DNA of 64,000 nt from Bisporella sp. PMI_857 (lineage: Eukaryota; Ascomycota; Leotiomycetes; Helotiales; Helotiaceae), in assembly GCA_021307315.1 (NCBI GenBank), contig JAJSPD010000123.1:17683-81682 (forward strand). The letters run 5' to 3'. The notes below the pieces were generated by a model that was given only the letters and a program-made list of their open reading frames with translations, searched no databases and had not been told where the DNA came from. Positions 25,026 to 36,009 of this stretch are shown piece after piece. The position numbers and the translations under genes are program-made. Numbering within the stretch: the first letter of the stretch is position 1; each line of letters starts with the position of its first letter.

Positions 25026-25918
25026 TCTCCTGGTTTTGTCAAATAATTTTGGCATCACACTTTCGAATAGGTATTCTGACACGAGTTAGCACTGAATTGC
25101 GCAAGCTGGGTGTATAGCGTCTGTATGGTTACGTGACTTGGGAATACTGCTAATTACGCAGGCAAGTAAAGACATTCAGATGCGGTTGTAGAAATCTACA
25201 TGCCTAATTGCAATTTAATCTACTCAAACCACAGGAGAGATTGATCTTCTCGACCCTGTAGCCTAACAACTCTCTTCCTCTCTTTCTGGGGCACGTAAAT
25301 CAAGATATTTTGGAAGATGGAGCTAACCAAAAGCAGTGAGAATGAGGAGAAAGGAAGAATAATTTGCATATCTCACAAACTCTCAGTTGTGAAGCAACCA
25401 AACACCACTAAAATGGTTACCGGTTGCTGCCCATCCGTGTCGACATAACTTAACAGTGTGATCTCTAAAACAAAGTGCAGAAAGAGTCATTAGAGATGCT
25501 TTCACTGGTAATGCATTCTACTGGGTACCCGGTAGGTAAATCTGCATCATTTTGCGGCCACCGACCGTAAATAGAAGTCGTGAATGCAGATGAAGACGCG
25601 TAGAAGCTGGAAACAGCGTGTGCGAGTCAAATCAGTAATTCATGCAGATTTTCAACCCCCGTCTCCATGAGCAGGCATACACACGAAACACAGTAACACA
25701 AGCATAGTGGAAAGATGCAGTTCTCATAGTCTTTCAACACTTGTGAAGATGAGCCCGAAGATAGAATGCTAGAAAACAAATGAGAGCGGGAAATTGTGTA
25801 AGAAGAAGCCTAAACCACTGTTGAGTATTAAGTGCTGAAAATATATTAGCACCTCTCATTATATAATACATGCCTTTAAATACAGTGGAGAGTCGCTTTG
25901 TTTCGGGTCCTACAGCCT
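25026..25918. other. Convergent spacer, anoctamin / prohibitin 3' ends
   Basis: About 0.9 kb with no recognisable coding sequence, holding the 3' ends of two convergent genes. Confidence 0.55.
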
Positions 25919-26933
25919 TTACTTTTTGTTCTTGTCCTCGTAGCTTTCCGTCACATTCAAGCCTAGGCCCTCCGAATCCAGGTACAGTTTATTTCTTCCA
26001 CCATTTTCTTGCAAGATCTGTGCAATTGCCCTCGCATTCTCGATTCTCTTCAGATCAACATACGATCGGCTCTTCTTGATGGCATCTCCAATAAGCTCGG
26101 CAGAGCGGGCTTCTCCCTGGGCGCGGACAACCATGGCTTGCTTCTCCTGGCGGGCTTTGTCAACGACGAATGCAGCTCTCTGTGCTTCTTGCTGAGCTAC
26201 TTGCTTCGCCTCGACGGCTGCGGTAAACTCGGGCGAGAAAGCGAGGTGCTATGAATGTCAGCAAATACCAAACGCGGGCTTGGAAAGTCAGTACCGTCAA
26301 TGAAACATCATCAAGTAGGATGTTAAATCTTGCAGCTCGCTTGGACAAATTGTCCCGTACTAATCTGGCAACATTCTCACGCTGTGTAATCAACTGACTA
26401 GCGTTGAACTGTGCCACCACACTCTTCAAGACCTCATTCACAATGGAAGGAAGAACCCGCTCATCATAATCTGTGCCTAGTGTTCGGTAAATGGTTGGGA
26501 GCGCATCTACTCGTGGCCGGGAGAGCACACGGCAAGTGATGTTGACCATCTGCAAATCCTTTGTGCCGGTAAGGGAGGCAACGTTGCGTGGCTTCGCTCG
26601 AACATCATAATCTATGGGAGTTTCGAACCATGGGATCTTGAAATGTGTGCCTGCATGCTTGTTGGTCAACGGCTAAGACGAGTGTGAAGTGGAGGTCGTA
26701 CCTTCGTTGTAGATTTCCTTGCCAACACCACCCACTCTCGTGTACTTGATTGCCCTATGACCACCATCGACATTGAACAGGGCATTATTCGCTACGACGG
26801 CAAGTCCACCAAGAAGGAAAAGGCCTGCGACACCCCCAGAAACACCTCTTGGTCCAGGTCCACCGCCGCCGCCAGATTGAGCTTTGGCAGCCATTCGTTG
26901 TAGCTGCTTCCATGCATCTTGAGGATTCGCCAT
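25919..26933 (-). CDS. PHB2: Prohibitin 2 (mitochondrial inner-membrane scaffold)
   Basis: Three exons (complement of 25919-26248, 26295-26650, 26702-26933), 305 aa, close to the normal PHB2 length. The Gly-rich N-terminus ([12 protein letters not shown]) is followed by a membrane anchor ([19 protein letters not shown]), then the PHB/SPFH domain (about 55-215) with [32 protein letters not shown] and [22 protein letters not shown]-terminal coiled coil follows ([16 protein letters not shown] ... [10 protein letters not shown]). PHB1 and PHB2 form ring complexes in the mitochondrial inner membrane that chaperone newly made respiratory subunits and restrain the m-AAA protease. The start at 26933 ([11 protein letters not shown]) is chosen over the upstream in-frame ATG because it matches the family N-terminus. 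Introns are 46 and 51 nt. Confidence 0.96.
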
Positions 26934-27591
26934 CTTTTTTGGAACGGAAGATGGAGATCTAAGTGGGCGAGATTGGGAGATATTGGAAGGACGTGTGCGT
27001 GTTTGGATGCTATGTTGATTGAAGTTCCGGAAAATGTCTACAACTATGGTTGACAAGGATATCAGAGCAAACTACCATAAACGGCTTAGCTTGGTACTAT
27101 CGGCTTTAACTCCCCTTATTCTGTAAACAGCTTAATCCCGACGGAGCCTCCATTTCTTTGATCTTGGCATTTTTGTTCATTGTCACTTTCAACCTCGACT
27201 TCTCCAACATCCTTACTACTTCCCCCTTCGTTCTTCACACAGGCTTCATCAATCTGCGCAATCACAATCACCCTTGTAGTATTATCACCGCGCTCTGGTA
27301 TACGTCTTCGTCACAGACCAATATCAAGTCAATTGCAGAGCAATAACCAGGAGAGAAATCGTGGGGCATATTGAAGTGAAGTGAGCTGCAGCTCCGGCAT
27401 TAGAATAGCCAGAAATCATTTCACAAAGACTTCTGTGCCTTTTCTCCTTCTTCTCAATATCAATATCCGTATTATCATCTTTGAGGTGAAGTTGAGAGTG
27501 ATTCTTTCCTCATTCCTCAGTTTGTTGTGATTTTGCCTGCTTTCTCCCACGTTGCTGTCGCTCTTGTCTGTGCAGAACCTGTGCATTGAAG
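26934..27591. promoter_or_regulatory. Divergent promoter region shared by PHB2 and CstF-64-like gene
   Basis: 658 bp between two divergently transcribed housekeeping genes. It has pyrimidine-rich tracts upstream of each start and no coding potential beyond short chance frames. No specific element is assigned. Confidence 0.5.
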
Positions 27592-28749
27592 ATGTCCATC
27601 TCCAACAAACCACCGTCCAAATCGGTCTTTATAGGGAACATCCCCTATGGTACATACTCCCGTCTCCGACTTAACAATATAGAACAAAGGCTTACAGCTC
27701 TGCAGGCCTGACCGAAGAACAAATCGTCGACATCTTCAGCAGCGCGGGCAAGGTACTGAGTTTTCGGTTGGTCTATGATCGCGAGACGGGCAGGCCAAAA
27801 GGCTTTGGATTTGCGGAGTACCCTGATTCCGGTATGTTCTATGCTCTTATTCCCATTCCCAGCTTCAGCCTTGCCAGATAGCCCCCTTACTGACACTTTC
27901 TTGCTCTAGACTCTGCCTCCTCCGCAGTAAGAAACCTCAATGATTACGAAATCATGAATCGCAAGTTACGCGTGGACTTCTCAAATGATGGGGATGGTGA
28001 TGATAACTCGAATAACAATGTGAGGGTGATCTTGCGCGGCATCTTTGCCTCCCACTGACCAGCGTGTGCAACAGACTGCCCAACCCAACTACCAACTTCC
28101 TCCACCACCACCCCCAGTGAATGGCGGATATGGCGTTCCTCATCCAGTCGCACAATCTGCATCCTCGCTTCCACCATTACCTGTAGGTCAAGACCTACCA
28201 GAAGGGCTGTCTTGCCCCGATGCTATTTCTCGCACTCTCCATACTCTACCACCCCGCCAACTCCTTGATGTCCTGTCCCAAATGAAGACACTCACGTCTA
28301 CCGACCCCCAAAAGGCCACCGAGCTGCTCCATCAAGCTCCGCAGCTCTCTTACGCGATATTTCAAGCTCTGTTACTTATGGGTCTCGTGTCCACTGATGC
28401 GCTCGCCTCCGTTGTCGAATCAGCATCCAAGCCAACAGTTCCTCCTCAGTTAGAGCATTACGTGCAGGCTGCACCTGGCTCATACCCTCCTGGTTTCCCC
28501 CCTCCACCACCACATATGAGCGGGCAGTTGGGTCTTCAAATCGGGACACCTCCAACGCAGAGCCAGCATCTGTACCCACCCCCACCACCACAGCGTGTCC
28601 CACAACCCGAACCTCAGGCACCAGCGCCAGTTGATGACAATGCGGCTTTGATCCAGCAATTGTTATCCATGCCCCAGGATGTCATTGATCAGTTGCCGCC
28701 GGCAGAGAGGGCTCAGTTGATGGCATTTAGAAGCCAGTACGGACGATAG
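27592..28749 (+). CDS. Cleavage stimulation factor CstF-64 / Rna15-like RNA-binding protein
   Basis: Four exons (27592-27649, 27706-27831, 27910-28019, 28075-28749), 322 aa. An RRM at about residues 10-88 shows RNP2 (VFIGNIPYG), RNP1 (KGFGFAEY) and [17 protein letters not shown] CstF-64 hinge domain (about 140-200: [22 protein letters not shown]) follows, then a Pro-rich region, and the CTD three-helix bundle (about 290-322: [20 protein letters not shown] ... [14 protein letters not shown]). It binds GU-rich downstream elements in pre-mRNA 3'-end cleavage and polyadenylation. The first intron ends at ...CTGCAG (27705), which gives the conserved [13 protein letters not shown] join; the nearer AG would shift the frame. 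Confidence 0.94.
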
Positions 28750-29630
28750 GTTCTCCATGATGGGATAGGAACGGGTATCTAAAAATACAAAAGGCATGGT
28801 GGGCTTTGTAACAATATTCTCGGCTGGTAAGGGGTTTGACAAGTTCTTGCGCGTTTTTCGCGGTCACAGTAGTAGATCTGACATCCAGCTACATAAATGC
28901 ACGTTATACTCTCAGCGGCGCTTGCATGTTTCCATCGCTCAGACTCAGATGGGTTTCAAATGATGCAAGTCACAATCCTCCAGTTCCTTTTATATTTTAC
29001 TGCATTATATTATGTATTTTGAAATTGCTTTTGCATAGACTTGGGATTGTTATTGAATTATACTTTCTAGATATGTTGATTCAAGAAGTTCAATCCCAGC
29101 ACGCTTCTCCGCTCACTCAGATGGCGCGATAGTTTTCAACCTAACACAGTATATTCAGTTCTGTATCACGTGGTTGTAACCTTATTTGTTACTCCTTGCC
29201 GCGTAGTTAGACCTCCTTCTGCGTCTATTAGTTCTTGAAGAAGTTCTTTTTGTCTATTTCTGCGTTGAATCCTATAATAAGTCCATCAAGGCCTGTTATA
29301 TACCAAGTGATGTCGCGAATCACATGCCCGCCTTCAGATGAGTAGTGGAAAAATTGCCAACACTTGCCCAATTCAAGCCTGATGCCAGCCCCAACACGCC
29401 AACAAAAGCGCCATCGCTTTCAGCTTCACAACTTTCGAGCCATGGCTTGAGCGTGACTTTTTTTGGAGTGAAATTAAAAGGTCTTCAGGTGATTTTGTTG
29501 CATATCGTTCTTTTTAGCGGAACTTAGCATGTGATTATGCTTTATGAAGATGCAGATGAGTATCTGTAGACGAGCGAAATCGAAGTAATGCGCTATAAGA
29601 TATTGGCATTTTTCCTTTAGTTTTACGATA
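28750..29630. other. Convergent spacer, CstF-64-like / ADE2 3' ends
   Basis: No supportable gene. AT-rich, with a few short open frames of no recognisable family. It holds the 3' regions of both convergent genes. Confidence 0.5.
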
Positions 29631-31391
29631 CTAATACTCTTTCCACCCTACTTCCTCTAATCTCTCCGCTTTCTTCAAAACTTCCTCTTTCATGCCTTGT
29701 GCGTAATCTTCCATCAGAGTATGGATTCTATCGTCGCTCGTCCCTAATATCCTGGCTGCCAGCAATGCTGCATTAACACTATTATCTATTCCTACTGTTG
29801 CAACAGGTACTCCTCGCGGCATCTGCACGATGCTATATAGAGAGTCCACTCCGTCCAATTTGCTACCTTTCACGGGGACTCCAATCACAGGCAATGCTGT
29901 CTCGCTCGCCATCATCCCCGGTAAATGCGCAGCACCACCAGCTGCGGCGATGATCACCCGGAAGCCACTCGATGCGGCGCTCTTCGCGAAGAGAGTCATA
30001 CGTTCGGGTGTTCGATGCGCGGATGTGATGGTGCATTTGTACGGGATCTCGAACTTGTCAAGCAATGCTAATCCAGGCTTCAGCACCGGGAGATCGGAAT
30101 CGGAACCCATTGTTACGAGGACCAACTTTTGTGGAGAGGAAATGGAGGTCAGTACGCCTGTGGTCTTGGTGCGTTCTGAGCGGATACTATCAACTTGTGA
30201 GATGAGGGGGCCGATGGTGGACTCGGCAGCGCTCATTGAAGGGGCTACGAGTGTGATATGTCCAATTTTTCGTGCGGGCTTGGACTCTTTGCCGTACATG
30301 TGCAGCGCAGCATCAGGAAGCGCGATGGTAGCTTTCATGAGCTCGTTATGTGCGGTCTTCGTGGCGCCCCCGAGGATGTTTAGCATTATCGTTGCCGGGA
30401 ATTTGGACGGGATGGTGTTTGCAGAGAATGAGGGCATGATGCCGAGGATGGAAAGGAGTTGGGATTTATATTGCGACATTGTTGGACAGGCTTCAATAGT
30501 GTAATGCCCAGAGTTGTGTGGTCGAGGAGCAATCTCGTTGACCACGATGCTATCGTCGTCCATGAGGAAGAGCTCTACGCCAAATACTCCTTTGCCCCAT
30601 AGACTACTAACAGCTTTCCGAGCAATATTTTGAGCCTCTTTTTGTAGTACGCGTGATATTCCTCGTGCTGGGGCATATACTAATTTGCAGATACTGTCTT
30701 CGTGTACTGTTTCCACGGTGGGATACGCGATCGTAGAACTGGTATTTGTGGTGGGATCGTCAATGGTCTTGACTACCATCACAGCTAGCTCCTTCTTAAA
30801 CGTAGCCCATTTCTCGCCATAAAGCGTTCTGCCTTTCAGAGCATCCAGAGCACCCTTGATATCCGAGGCTGACTTCACGGGGTAGTTCCCTCGCCCATCA
30901 TAGGCATCTTTCCGTGCCTTCAACATGAATGGGAAACCGTGCTCTTTACCAAACTGCTCAAGTGACTCGTTTGTCGAATCCAGCGCTCTAGATAGAGCGG
31001 TCGGTACGCCATTCTTCTCCAAATGCCCCTTTTGCAAGTATTTATCCTGTATCGTCCGTATCGTCCTCCAACTCGGCTGAACCTCCACTCTCTTGATATG
31101 CTTTGTCCCGTCCTCCCCGATCAGCTCAACACCCTTCTCAGCAATCTCCTCCAAAACCTGAGTATCTACATGCTCAATCTCCACAGTAAGCACATCCACT
31201 CGCCGCGCAAGCTCTTTGATTTTATCGGAGGCAATGAATGAGCCATTGATGTGATCTTGTTTAGCATTGACCTGCTTTGCGGGGGAGTTCTCGGCGTCGA
31301 GGATGATGACCTGGATACCGAGGGGATTAGCGGCTTCGCAGAGCATCTGACCCAGTTGGCCGCCCCCAAGAAGACCGACGACTTTCTCCAT
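29631..31391 (-). CDS. ADE2: Phosphoribosylaminoimidazole carboxylase (AIR carboxylase), PurK-PurE fusion
   Basis: Single exon, 586 aa, near the usual fungal length. The N-terminal PurK part (about 1-390) begins with VGLLGGGQLGQMLCEAA and has an ATP-grasp domain (QDKYLQKGHLEKNGVPT, FPFMLKARKDAYDGRGN, VVNEIAPRPHNSGHYTIEA). The C-terminal PurE part (about 425-580) has VTMGSDSDLPVLKPGLALLD, TSAHRTPERM, AAGGAAHLPGMMAS and TALPVIGVPV. It converts AIR to CAIR in de novo purine synthesis, in the cytosol; loss of the yeast orthologue gives adenine auxotrophy and red pigment. Codon use and integrity look normal. It serves as a housekeeping landmark between the two sugar-use blocks. Confidence 0.97.
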   Translation of the reverse strand: MEKVVGLLGGGQLGQMLCEAANPLGIQVIILDAENSPAKQVNAKQDHINGSFIASDKIKELARRVDVLTVEIEHVDTQVLEEIAEKGVELIGEDGTKHIKRVEVQPSWRTIRTIQDKYLQKGHLEKNGVPTALSRALDSTNESLEQFGKEHGFPFMLKARKDAYDGRGNYPVKSASDIKGALDALKGRTLYGEKWATFKKELAVMVVKTIDDPTTNTSSTIAYPTVETVHEDSICKLVYAPARGISRVLQKEAQNIARKAVSSLWGKGVFGVELFLMDDDSIVVNEIAPRPHNSGHYTIEACPTMSQYKSQLLSILGIMPSFSANTIPSKFPATIMLNILGGATKTAHNELMKATIALPDAALHMYGKESKPARKIGHITLVAPSMSAAESTIGPLISQVDSIRSERTKTTGVLTSISSPQKLVLVTMGSDSDLPVLKPGLALLDKFEIPYKCTITSAHRTPERMTLFAKSAASSGFRVIIAAAGGAAHLPGMMASETALPVIGVPVKGSKLDGVDSLYSIVQMPRGVPVATVGIDNSVNAALLAARILGTSDDRIHTLMEDYAQGMKEEVLKKAERLEEVGWKEY

Positions 31392-32631
31392 CGTCGTAAT
31401 CGTTGTTCAAAAGCTCAGTGCAGAGCTGATATCCCTTACTAGTCTTGACTTTGGCTTTTTTTTTTCGGAGAGGGCTTAGGGATGATCAGTACTGCCACCC
31501 CACCAACCTCCCACAATCCTCACCGCCTTCGTCAGATTCTCCGAGAGCTGTACTTGTAAAGTAAGAAATAATCTGCCAAGCTACTAGCAATGCCGACTAA
31601 CCAAAGTCAGAGCGTAGTAATCGTAAGGACACTATGTGACAAATCTTAAAAGTTCTTTTGTTTTTAACCGTTTTCTTTTCCTAATCTTTTTCCCTAGGCT
31701 TGCTGGTCTTGAGAGCCCCTTGGGTCCTGAGACGCCTAAACTTCAGGTCCCAAAGCGTAACAAAAAGGTAAAGAAAAAAGGTTTCCTGTAAGACTTATTA
31801 CAGATATAGCTATTATAGAACAACCATTTAAACCTGTCTATCAGAAAGGATAATAGGCAACATACGAGAAATTATTAAGAGCGATTGGGGTTAGGCCCTT
31901 GTGTAAAGACTTATACCAAACCGGAAAACTCGCTAAAAGCCCTACATATTCTAATACCTGCCACACTCAACATGCAAACAAGAATAACTCAACAGCGACC
32001 TCGCTGCTCTGAAAACTACGGCAAAAAGAATTATTCAATATTTCTTAGACTGATAAATATAAATTATTGATGAGGACCTGAAAGAGACATGTGACATAAA
32101 TAGATCTTCTGCTTAGTCGCTACAACTTCACCATGCTCTTCGTACTCCATATGTTTTTAAAGGATCCTTCTCAACCTTCTATTCCGATCTCGTAGAGTCT
32201 ATTGTTCAAATTGGACCCAATTCGAAAGCGCGCTGTTACAGGCTTTTGTTCGCTCTATATTCACAGCCCTACACTCTAGCTACTTGCACGCCCGGAGACC
32301 AACTTTCTCTAATTATGATTTGCTTAGAATTTTTGACCTTTTTGTGACACCTGTGGCTGCTATCCTGCTCCTTGTATGAACGTTGGTCTCACATCCTCTG
32401 GAGTACAGCTGCGATTTGTGAATTTGTCAAACACTAAAGGGATGCACGGGCTATTCTTTGTGTTTAGTTGGATCTTTTATCGGTTCAGAACTATCTACCT
32501 ATTCTCTTTTTGTGCTGCTTTACATGTTCCTCATCCAGGTCATGACTTTTTTGCCGAAGTCTTCGGGAATCGCTAGCATACAACAATGGTCTGCATCCAC
32601 CGTAATAGCAGTCAAATTTGGTAAAGCTTAA
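31392..32631. other. AT-rich spacer upstream of ADE2
   Basis: The ADE2 promoter lies at its left edge, including a T9-10 tract near 31450. The rest is AT-rich with only short, unrecognised open frames. Possible old transposon debris, but I could identify no terminal repeats or protein motif. Confidence 0.4.
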
Positions 32632-33033
32632 TCTCCAAAGGCGGTCGATATCCTGCAGGTTTTTGAGGAAGCGAGGGCATGCTACAAGACTTCTCGTGGG
32701 CAGCATCCCGGATGTAACAATCTGCAGCTCGCGAGGAGCTTGGACATACTGGCCACATACAATTCCTATGCGTTCATCGACTGGATCTCGCCGCGGCCGT
32801 TACTGATGATTATTGGAAGTGAAGCAGACAAGGGCACAGGGGATGCAGCAGATACAGAGCCTTACAGCAGGGCGGCGATTGAGCGCACTGAGGAGCCGAA
32901 GGAACTTTCCGTGATTAATGGCAAGGGGCATATCGATTTGTATGATGACTCTTCTGAGAGCATTCCGAAGCTGGTGACTTCATGGGGAGCTCGTTATATA
33001 TTTAGGGGCTGTTTAGTTCGGTTGAAACTTTGA
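32632..33033 (+). pseudogene. C-terminal relic of an alpha/beta-hydrolase (dienelactone-hydrolase-like)
   Basis: One plus-strand frame reads as the last roughly 130 residues of an alpha/beta-hydrolase: an N-part YKTSRGQHPGCNN, then FIDWISPRPLLMIIGSEAD with the strand carrying the acidic residue, and the His-containing GKGHIDLYDD before the stop at 33033. A TAA (32629-32631) stands directly before it in frame, no start codon is near, and the nucleophile-elbow half of the protein is missing. It is therefore a truncated remnant. The insertion GTGDAADTEPYS after SEAD also looks abnormal. Confidence 0.7.
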
Positions 33034-33767
33034 TCATGATCCGTATTGCCATTTTTGAAAGCACGGATTAATATATATTTCAGGTGGCGAACCACCCAAA
33101 ACTGCACTACCTTGACGGCTGGATTCTCTCGTACCCTTGTCCATCTACTAGTTGGCTAACCCATTGACCCTATATACATGAGCAACGAGAATGACATCCG
33201 AGTTGCCACCTCGGGTCGGGGACACAAGTGCCTCTTTTGCGAGATGCCTGGGTGGACCAGTGCGAGTCTAGGTTTGATGCCGTGCGGAATGGGCTTAACC
33301 GTAAGCCTACCAATTTCTTCACCTAGTAGCGGAAATGCCTACAATTCTGCAGGGGCGGCATTTACTTCTGGTCTTTTTGGAGGTTGCGGTTCCGATCGGA
33401 ACCGATTGTGGGGCGAAGCCAACCTCCAGGCTCGATTGAAATTTATTGAAAGGTATACGTACATTTGGGATTGGCCATCCTGGGTATACATCGTCAACCA
33501 TAATGATGCTTGCTTCATACATCCTTCTCTTGGAGACTCCATGTTCTCCGCAACGACAGGGGAATTTCCCGAGAGGGGAAACTCTAATTATCTCCAACTA
33601 TCGATCTCCTTTTTCTGGGGAACCCGATCTCTATAAATGGCATCCTCTCGACCTCTTTTCCCACTCTAGATCGCAGTGACAGTCATCTCCTTTCTTCCAC
33701 CGTTTCTATTCCCAAAGGAAGCGCACTTCCATCTTCGCAATTCAATATTTTGATCAACATATCCACC
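33034..33767 (+). other. Promoter region of the second sugar transporter
   Basis: A 152-codon open frame (33178-33636) lies here, but it has no domain and overlaps the expected promoter, so I treat it as non-coding. A pyrimidine-rich tract (about 33640-33720) precedes the start codon, as is common in fungal promoters. Confidence 0.45.
33631..33640 (+). promoter_or_regulatory. TATA box candidate (CTATAAATGG)
   Basis: A good TATA consensus 128-137 bp upstream of the transporter ATG at 33768, followed by a CT-rich stretch. Assigned by sequence and position only. Confidence 0.5.
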
Positions 33768-35611
33768 ATGTCCAACGCAGACAACCATAGTCTCAGTTGT
33801 CATGAGAGCAAGCCCTCATTAAGTGATGGCCCGCCTACGGTCATCCTCCAGCAGCCGCTCAATTTCATAGAACGAGCTCTTAAGCCAAAAGCCTATACTC
33901 CCCGGTATCCAAAGTGGATGATTGGAGCACCTCTGCTCTGGGCAACATGTTTCTTTGGATCACTTGGAGATGCCCTCTTTGGTTATGATCAAGGTAAGAG
34001 ATTTCAAGGAAGGGTTAGATCCCCTCACTTACAGATAGAGGTATTATGTCCGGTCTTTTGGTCAACAACGTCTTCATCAGTCGCTTCTATGCAAATCATG
34101 GAGGACTCGACGGGACCACTGATAATGTCAACCCATCACTCATTGGCATTACAGTCGCTTGTCTCCAGCTGTCCGCAGCCATCGGTTCTCTTCTTGCCGG
34201 CTACCTTGGCGACGTTATGGGGAGGAAGAGATGTGTCAGGTTCGGTAGTTTCATCTATCTTGCGATGGCATTCCTTCAAGGTTTTGCGCCGAATCTCGCT
34301 TGTTTCATCGCTGGTCGAACAATTCAGGGTCTTGGTGTTGGGTTCCTCTCTATGACTGTGCCTGTCATCCAAACCGAGATCGCTGCACCTCACAGAGTGA
34401 GTCATTTAGCTCTCTTTGCATTAGTGTAGACCTAATATATCTGTAGCGTGGTCTCATGGTTGGTGTTGAATACACTTTCTTGATCGGGGGTTATATGCTT
34501 TCATGCTGGGTTGACTACGGCTTCAACTTCCTCCTTCCCGACAATACTTCGTGGCAGGGACCCTACTTTGTTCAAATGGGCTTATCGTTTATCTTGTTTT
34601 CGATGTCCTTCTTCCTCCCAGAAACCCCTCGTTGGCTCGCACGCAACGGCTTCACGCAAGAATCTCTACAGACAGTCGCGGATTTACACTCTAGAGGAAA
34701 CACCCAGGATAAAGATGTGCAACATGTCTTCTTGGAGATTCAGGAAGCCGTTCGCTATGAGGCTACCATGGGTAAAGGGACCTACTTAGTAAGAGCATCA
34801 GGCTTCCCATACTCCCACCGCAGCTAAGCCTCGCACAGGAAATGTTCACCAGATATCGCAAACGCACCATAGTAGGCATTACCGCTCAAATGTTCGCCCA
34901 ACTAAACGGCATAAACGTTATCTCCTTCTATCTGCCCTCCTCGCTCGCAGCAGCCGGCTTCCCCAACCGCAAATCCCTTCTCTTCACCGCCGCCAACGCC
35001 GTTATCTACACCGCAGCCACCGTTCCTGTATGGTGGCTCGCCGACCGCTGGGGCCGGCGCCCTCTCCTGATAACTGGTGGCATTGCCATGGCGGTAGCGC
35101 TGAGCATTATGTGTGTTTTCAATGAGGCTAATGGCCTGAGTGCGAATATGAGGGCGAATGGAATCTATAGCTTTGTGGTAATTTATAATGCGCTATATGG
35201 TGCAACATGGGGCCCGATGCCTTGGTTGCTTCCGGCTGAGATCTTTCCACTGAGGGTGAGAAGCAAGGGGATGGCTCTTGCGACGTGTTCCAATTGGTAT
35301 GCTTGCATCGCTGTAGGAGCTCTACTCGAAACATACCACTAATTGTGTGCAGGTTATTCAACTTCATTATTGGAATGTCGTCACCGGATGCATTCGCTGG
35401 TATCGGCGGATATTACTATGTGATCATTGCCGGTTTCTGTCTCTTCTCTGTCGGTTTGGCTAAGTTCTACTATGTGGAAACTGCAAGCCATACACTGGAG
35501 GAGATTGCGGTAGCTTTTGGAGATAAAGCTTTCTTGCATGAGGATGACGAAGTTATTGCTTCTGCACACTTAGAGAGACGTGTCTCACATGGGAGAAACG
35601 ACAAAGTCTAG
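33768..35611 (+). CDS. MFS sugar transporter (hexose/pentose/quinate-type)
   Basis: Five exons (33768-33993, 34041-34396, 34447-34788, 34839-35296, 35353-35611), 546 aa. Sugar-porter signatures: GYDQGIMSGLLV in TM1, YLGDVMGRKRCV, IQGLGVGFLSMTVPVIQTE, PETPRWLARNG after TM6, QMFAQLNGINVISFYLPSSL in TM7, DRWGRRPLLI, and YVETASHTLEEI after TM12. It belongs to the monosaccharide branch (different from the LAC12-like gene at 20.5 kb), so a hexose, pentose or quinate substrate is likely. Introns are 47-56 nt. A Zn2Cys6 regulator lies 398 bp downstream on the same strand and a polyol dehydrogenase beyond it, which points to a role in pentose or polyol uptake (inference). Confidence 0.92.
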
Positions 35612-36009
35612 GCAACTGTGTTGAAGTATTGACTCTAAAAATAAAGGCGTGGAGAAGGGAGTTGATGCGATACATGGCGTATTCAGCTTTATAGTCGGAT
35701 CCGATCACTGTTTGTTCAATTATTGTTTTGTATATATAGCAAGATAAAGTTTCTGCACTTCGAATATTTGCTCTAGCATCCTAGTGCAACTAAAACCATG
35801 TATCTGAGAAATCACAAATAAGTCGCTGAGAAACGAGCCCAACTCACCCAAAGCACGCGCGTAAAGAGTGCAAGAAGACGTTTGAAGTTGAAGCGCTCTT
35901 CCCACATCACGTGTCATATACCCCACTCGGACATTTCGGTAACGCACATATAGTCGTTGGACTACGACGACATTCCATCGTAGATTGTCTGTCAACTCCC
36001 GCCAAGACC
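35612..36009 (+). other. Short spacer between transporter and transcription factor
   Basis: About 400 bp with no gene. It holds the transporter terminator region and the promoter of the Zn2Cys6 gene. Confidence 0.5.

Noticed and set aside
29830..30504. 224-codon plus-strand frame inside ADE2
   Set aside because: Fully antisense to a clear ADE2 reading frame.
33178..33636. 152-codon plus-strand frame before the second transporter
   Set aside because: Lies in the promoter, contains the TATA box at its end, and shows no recognised domain.
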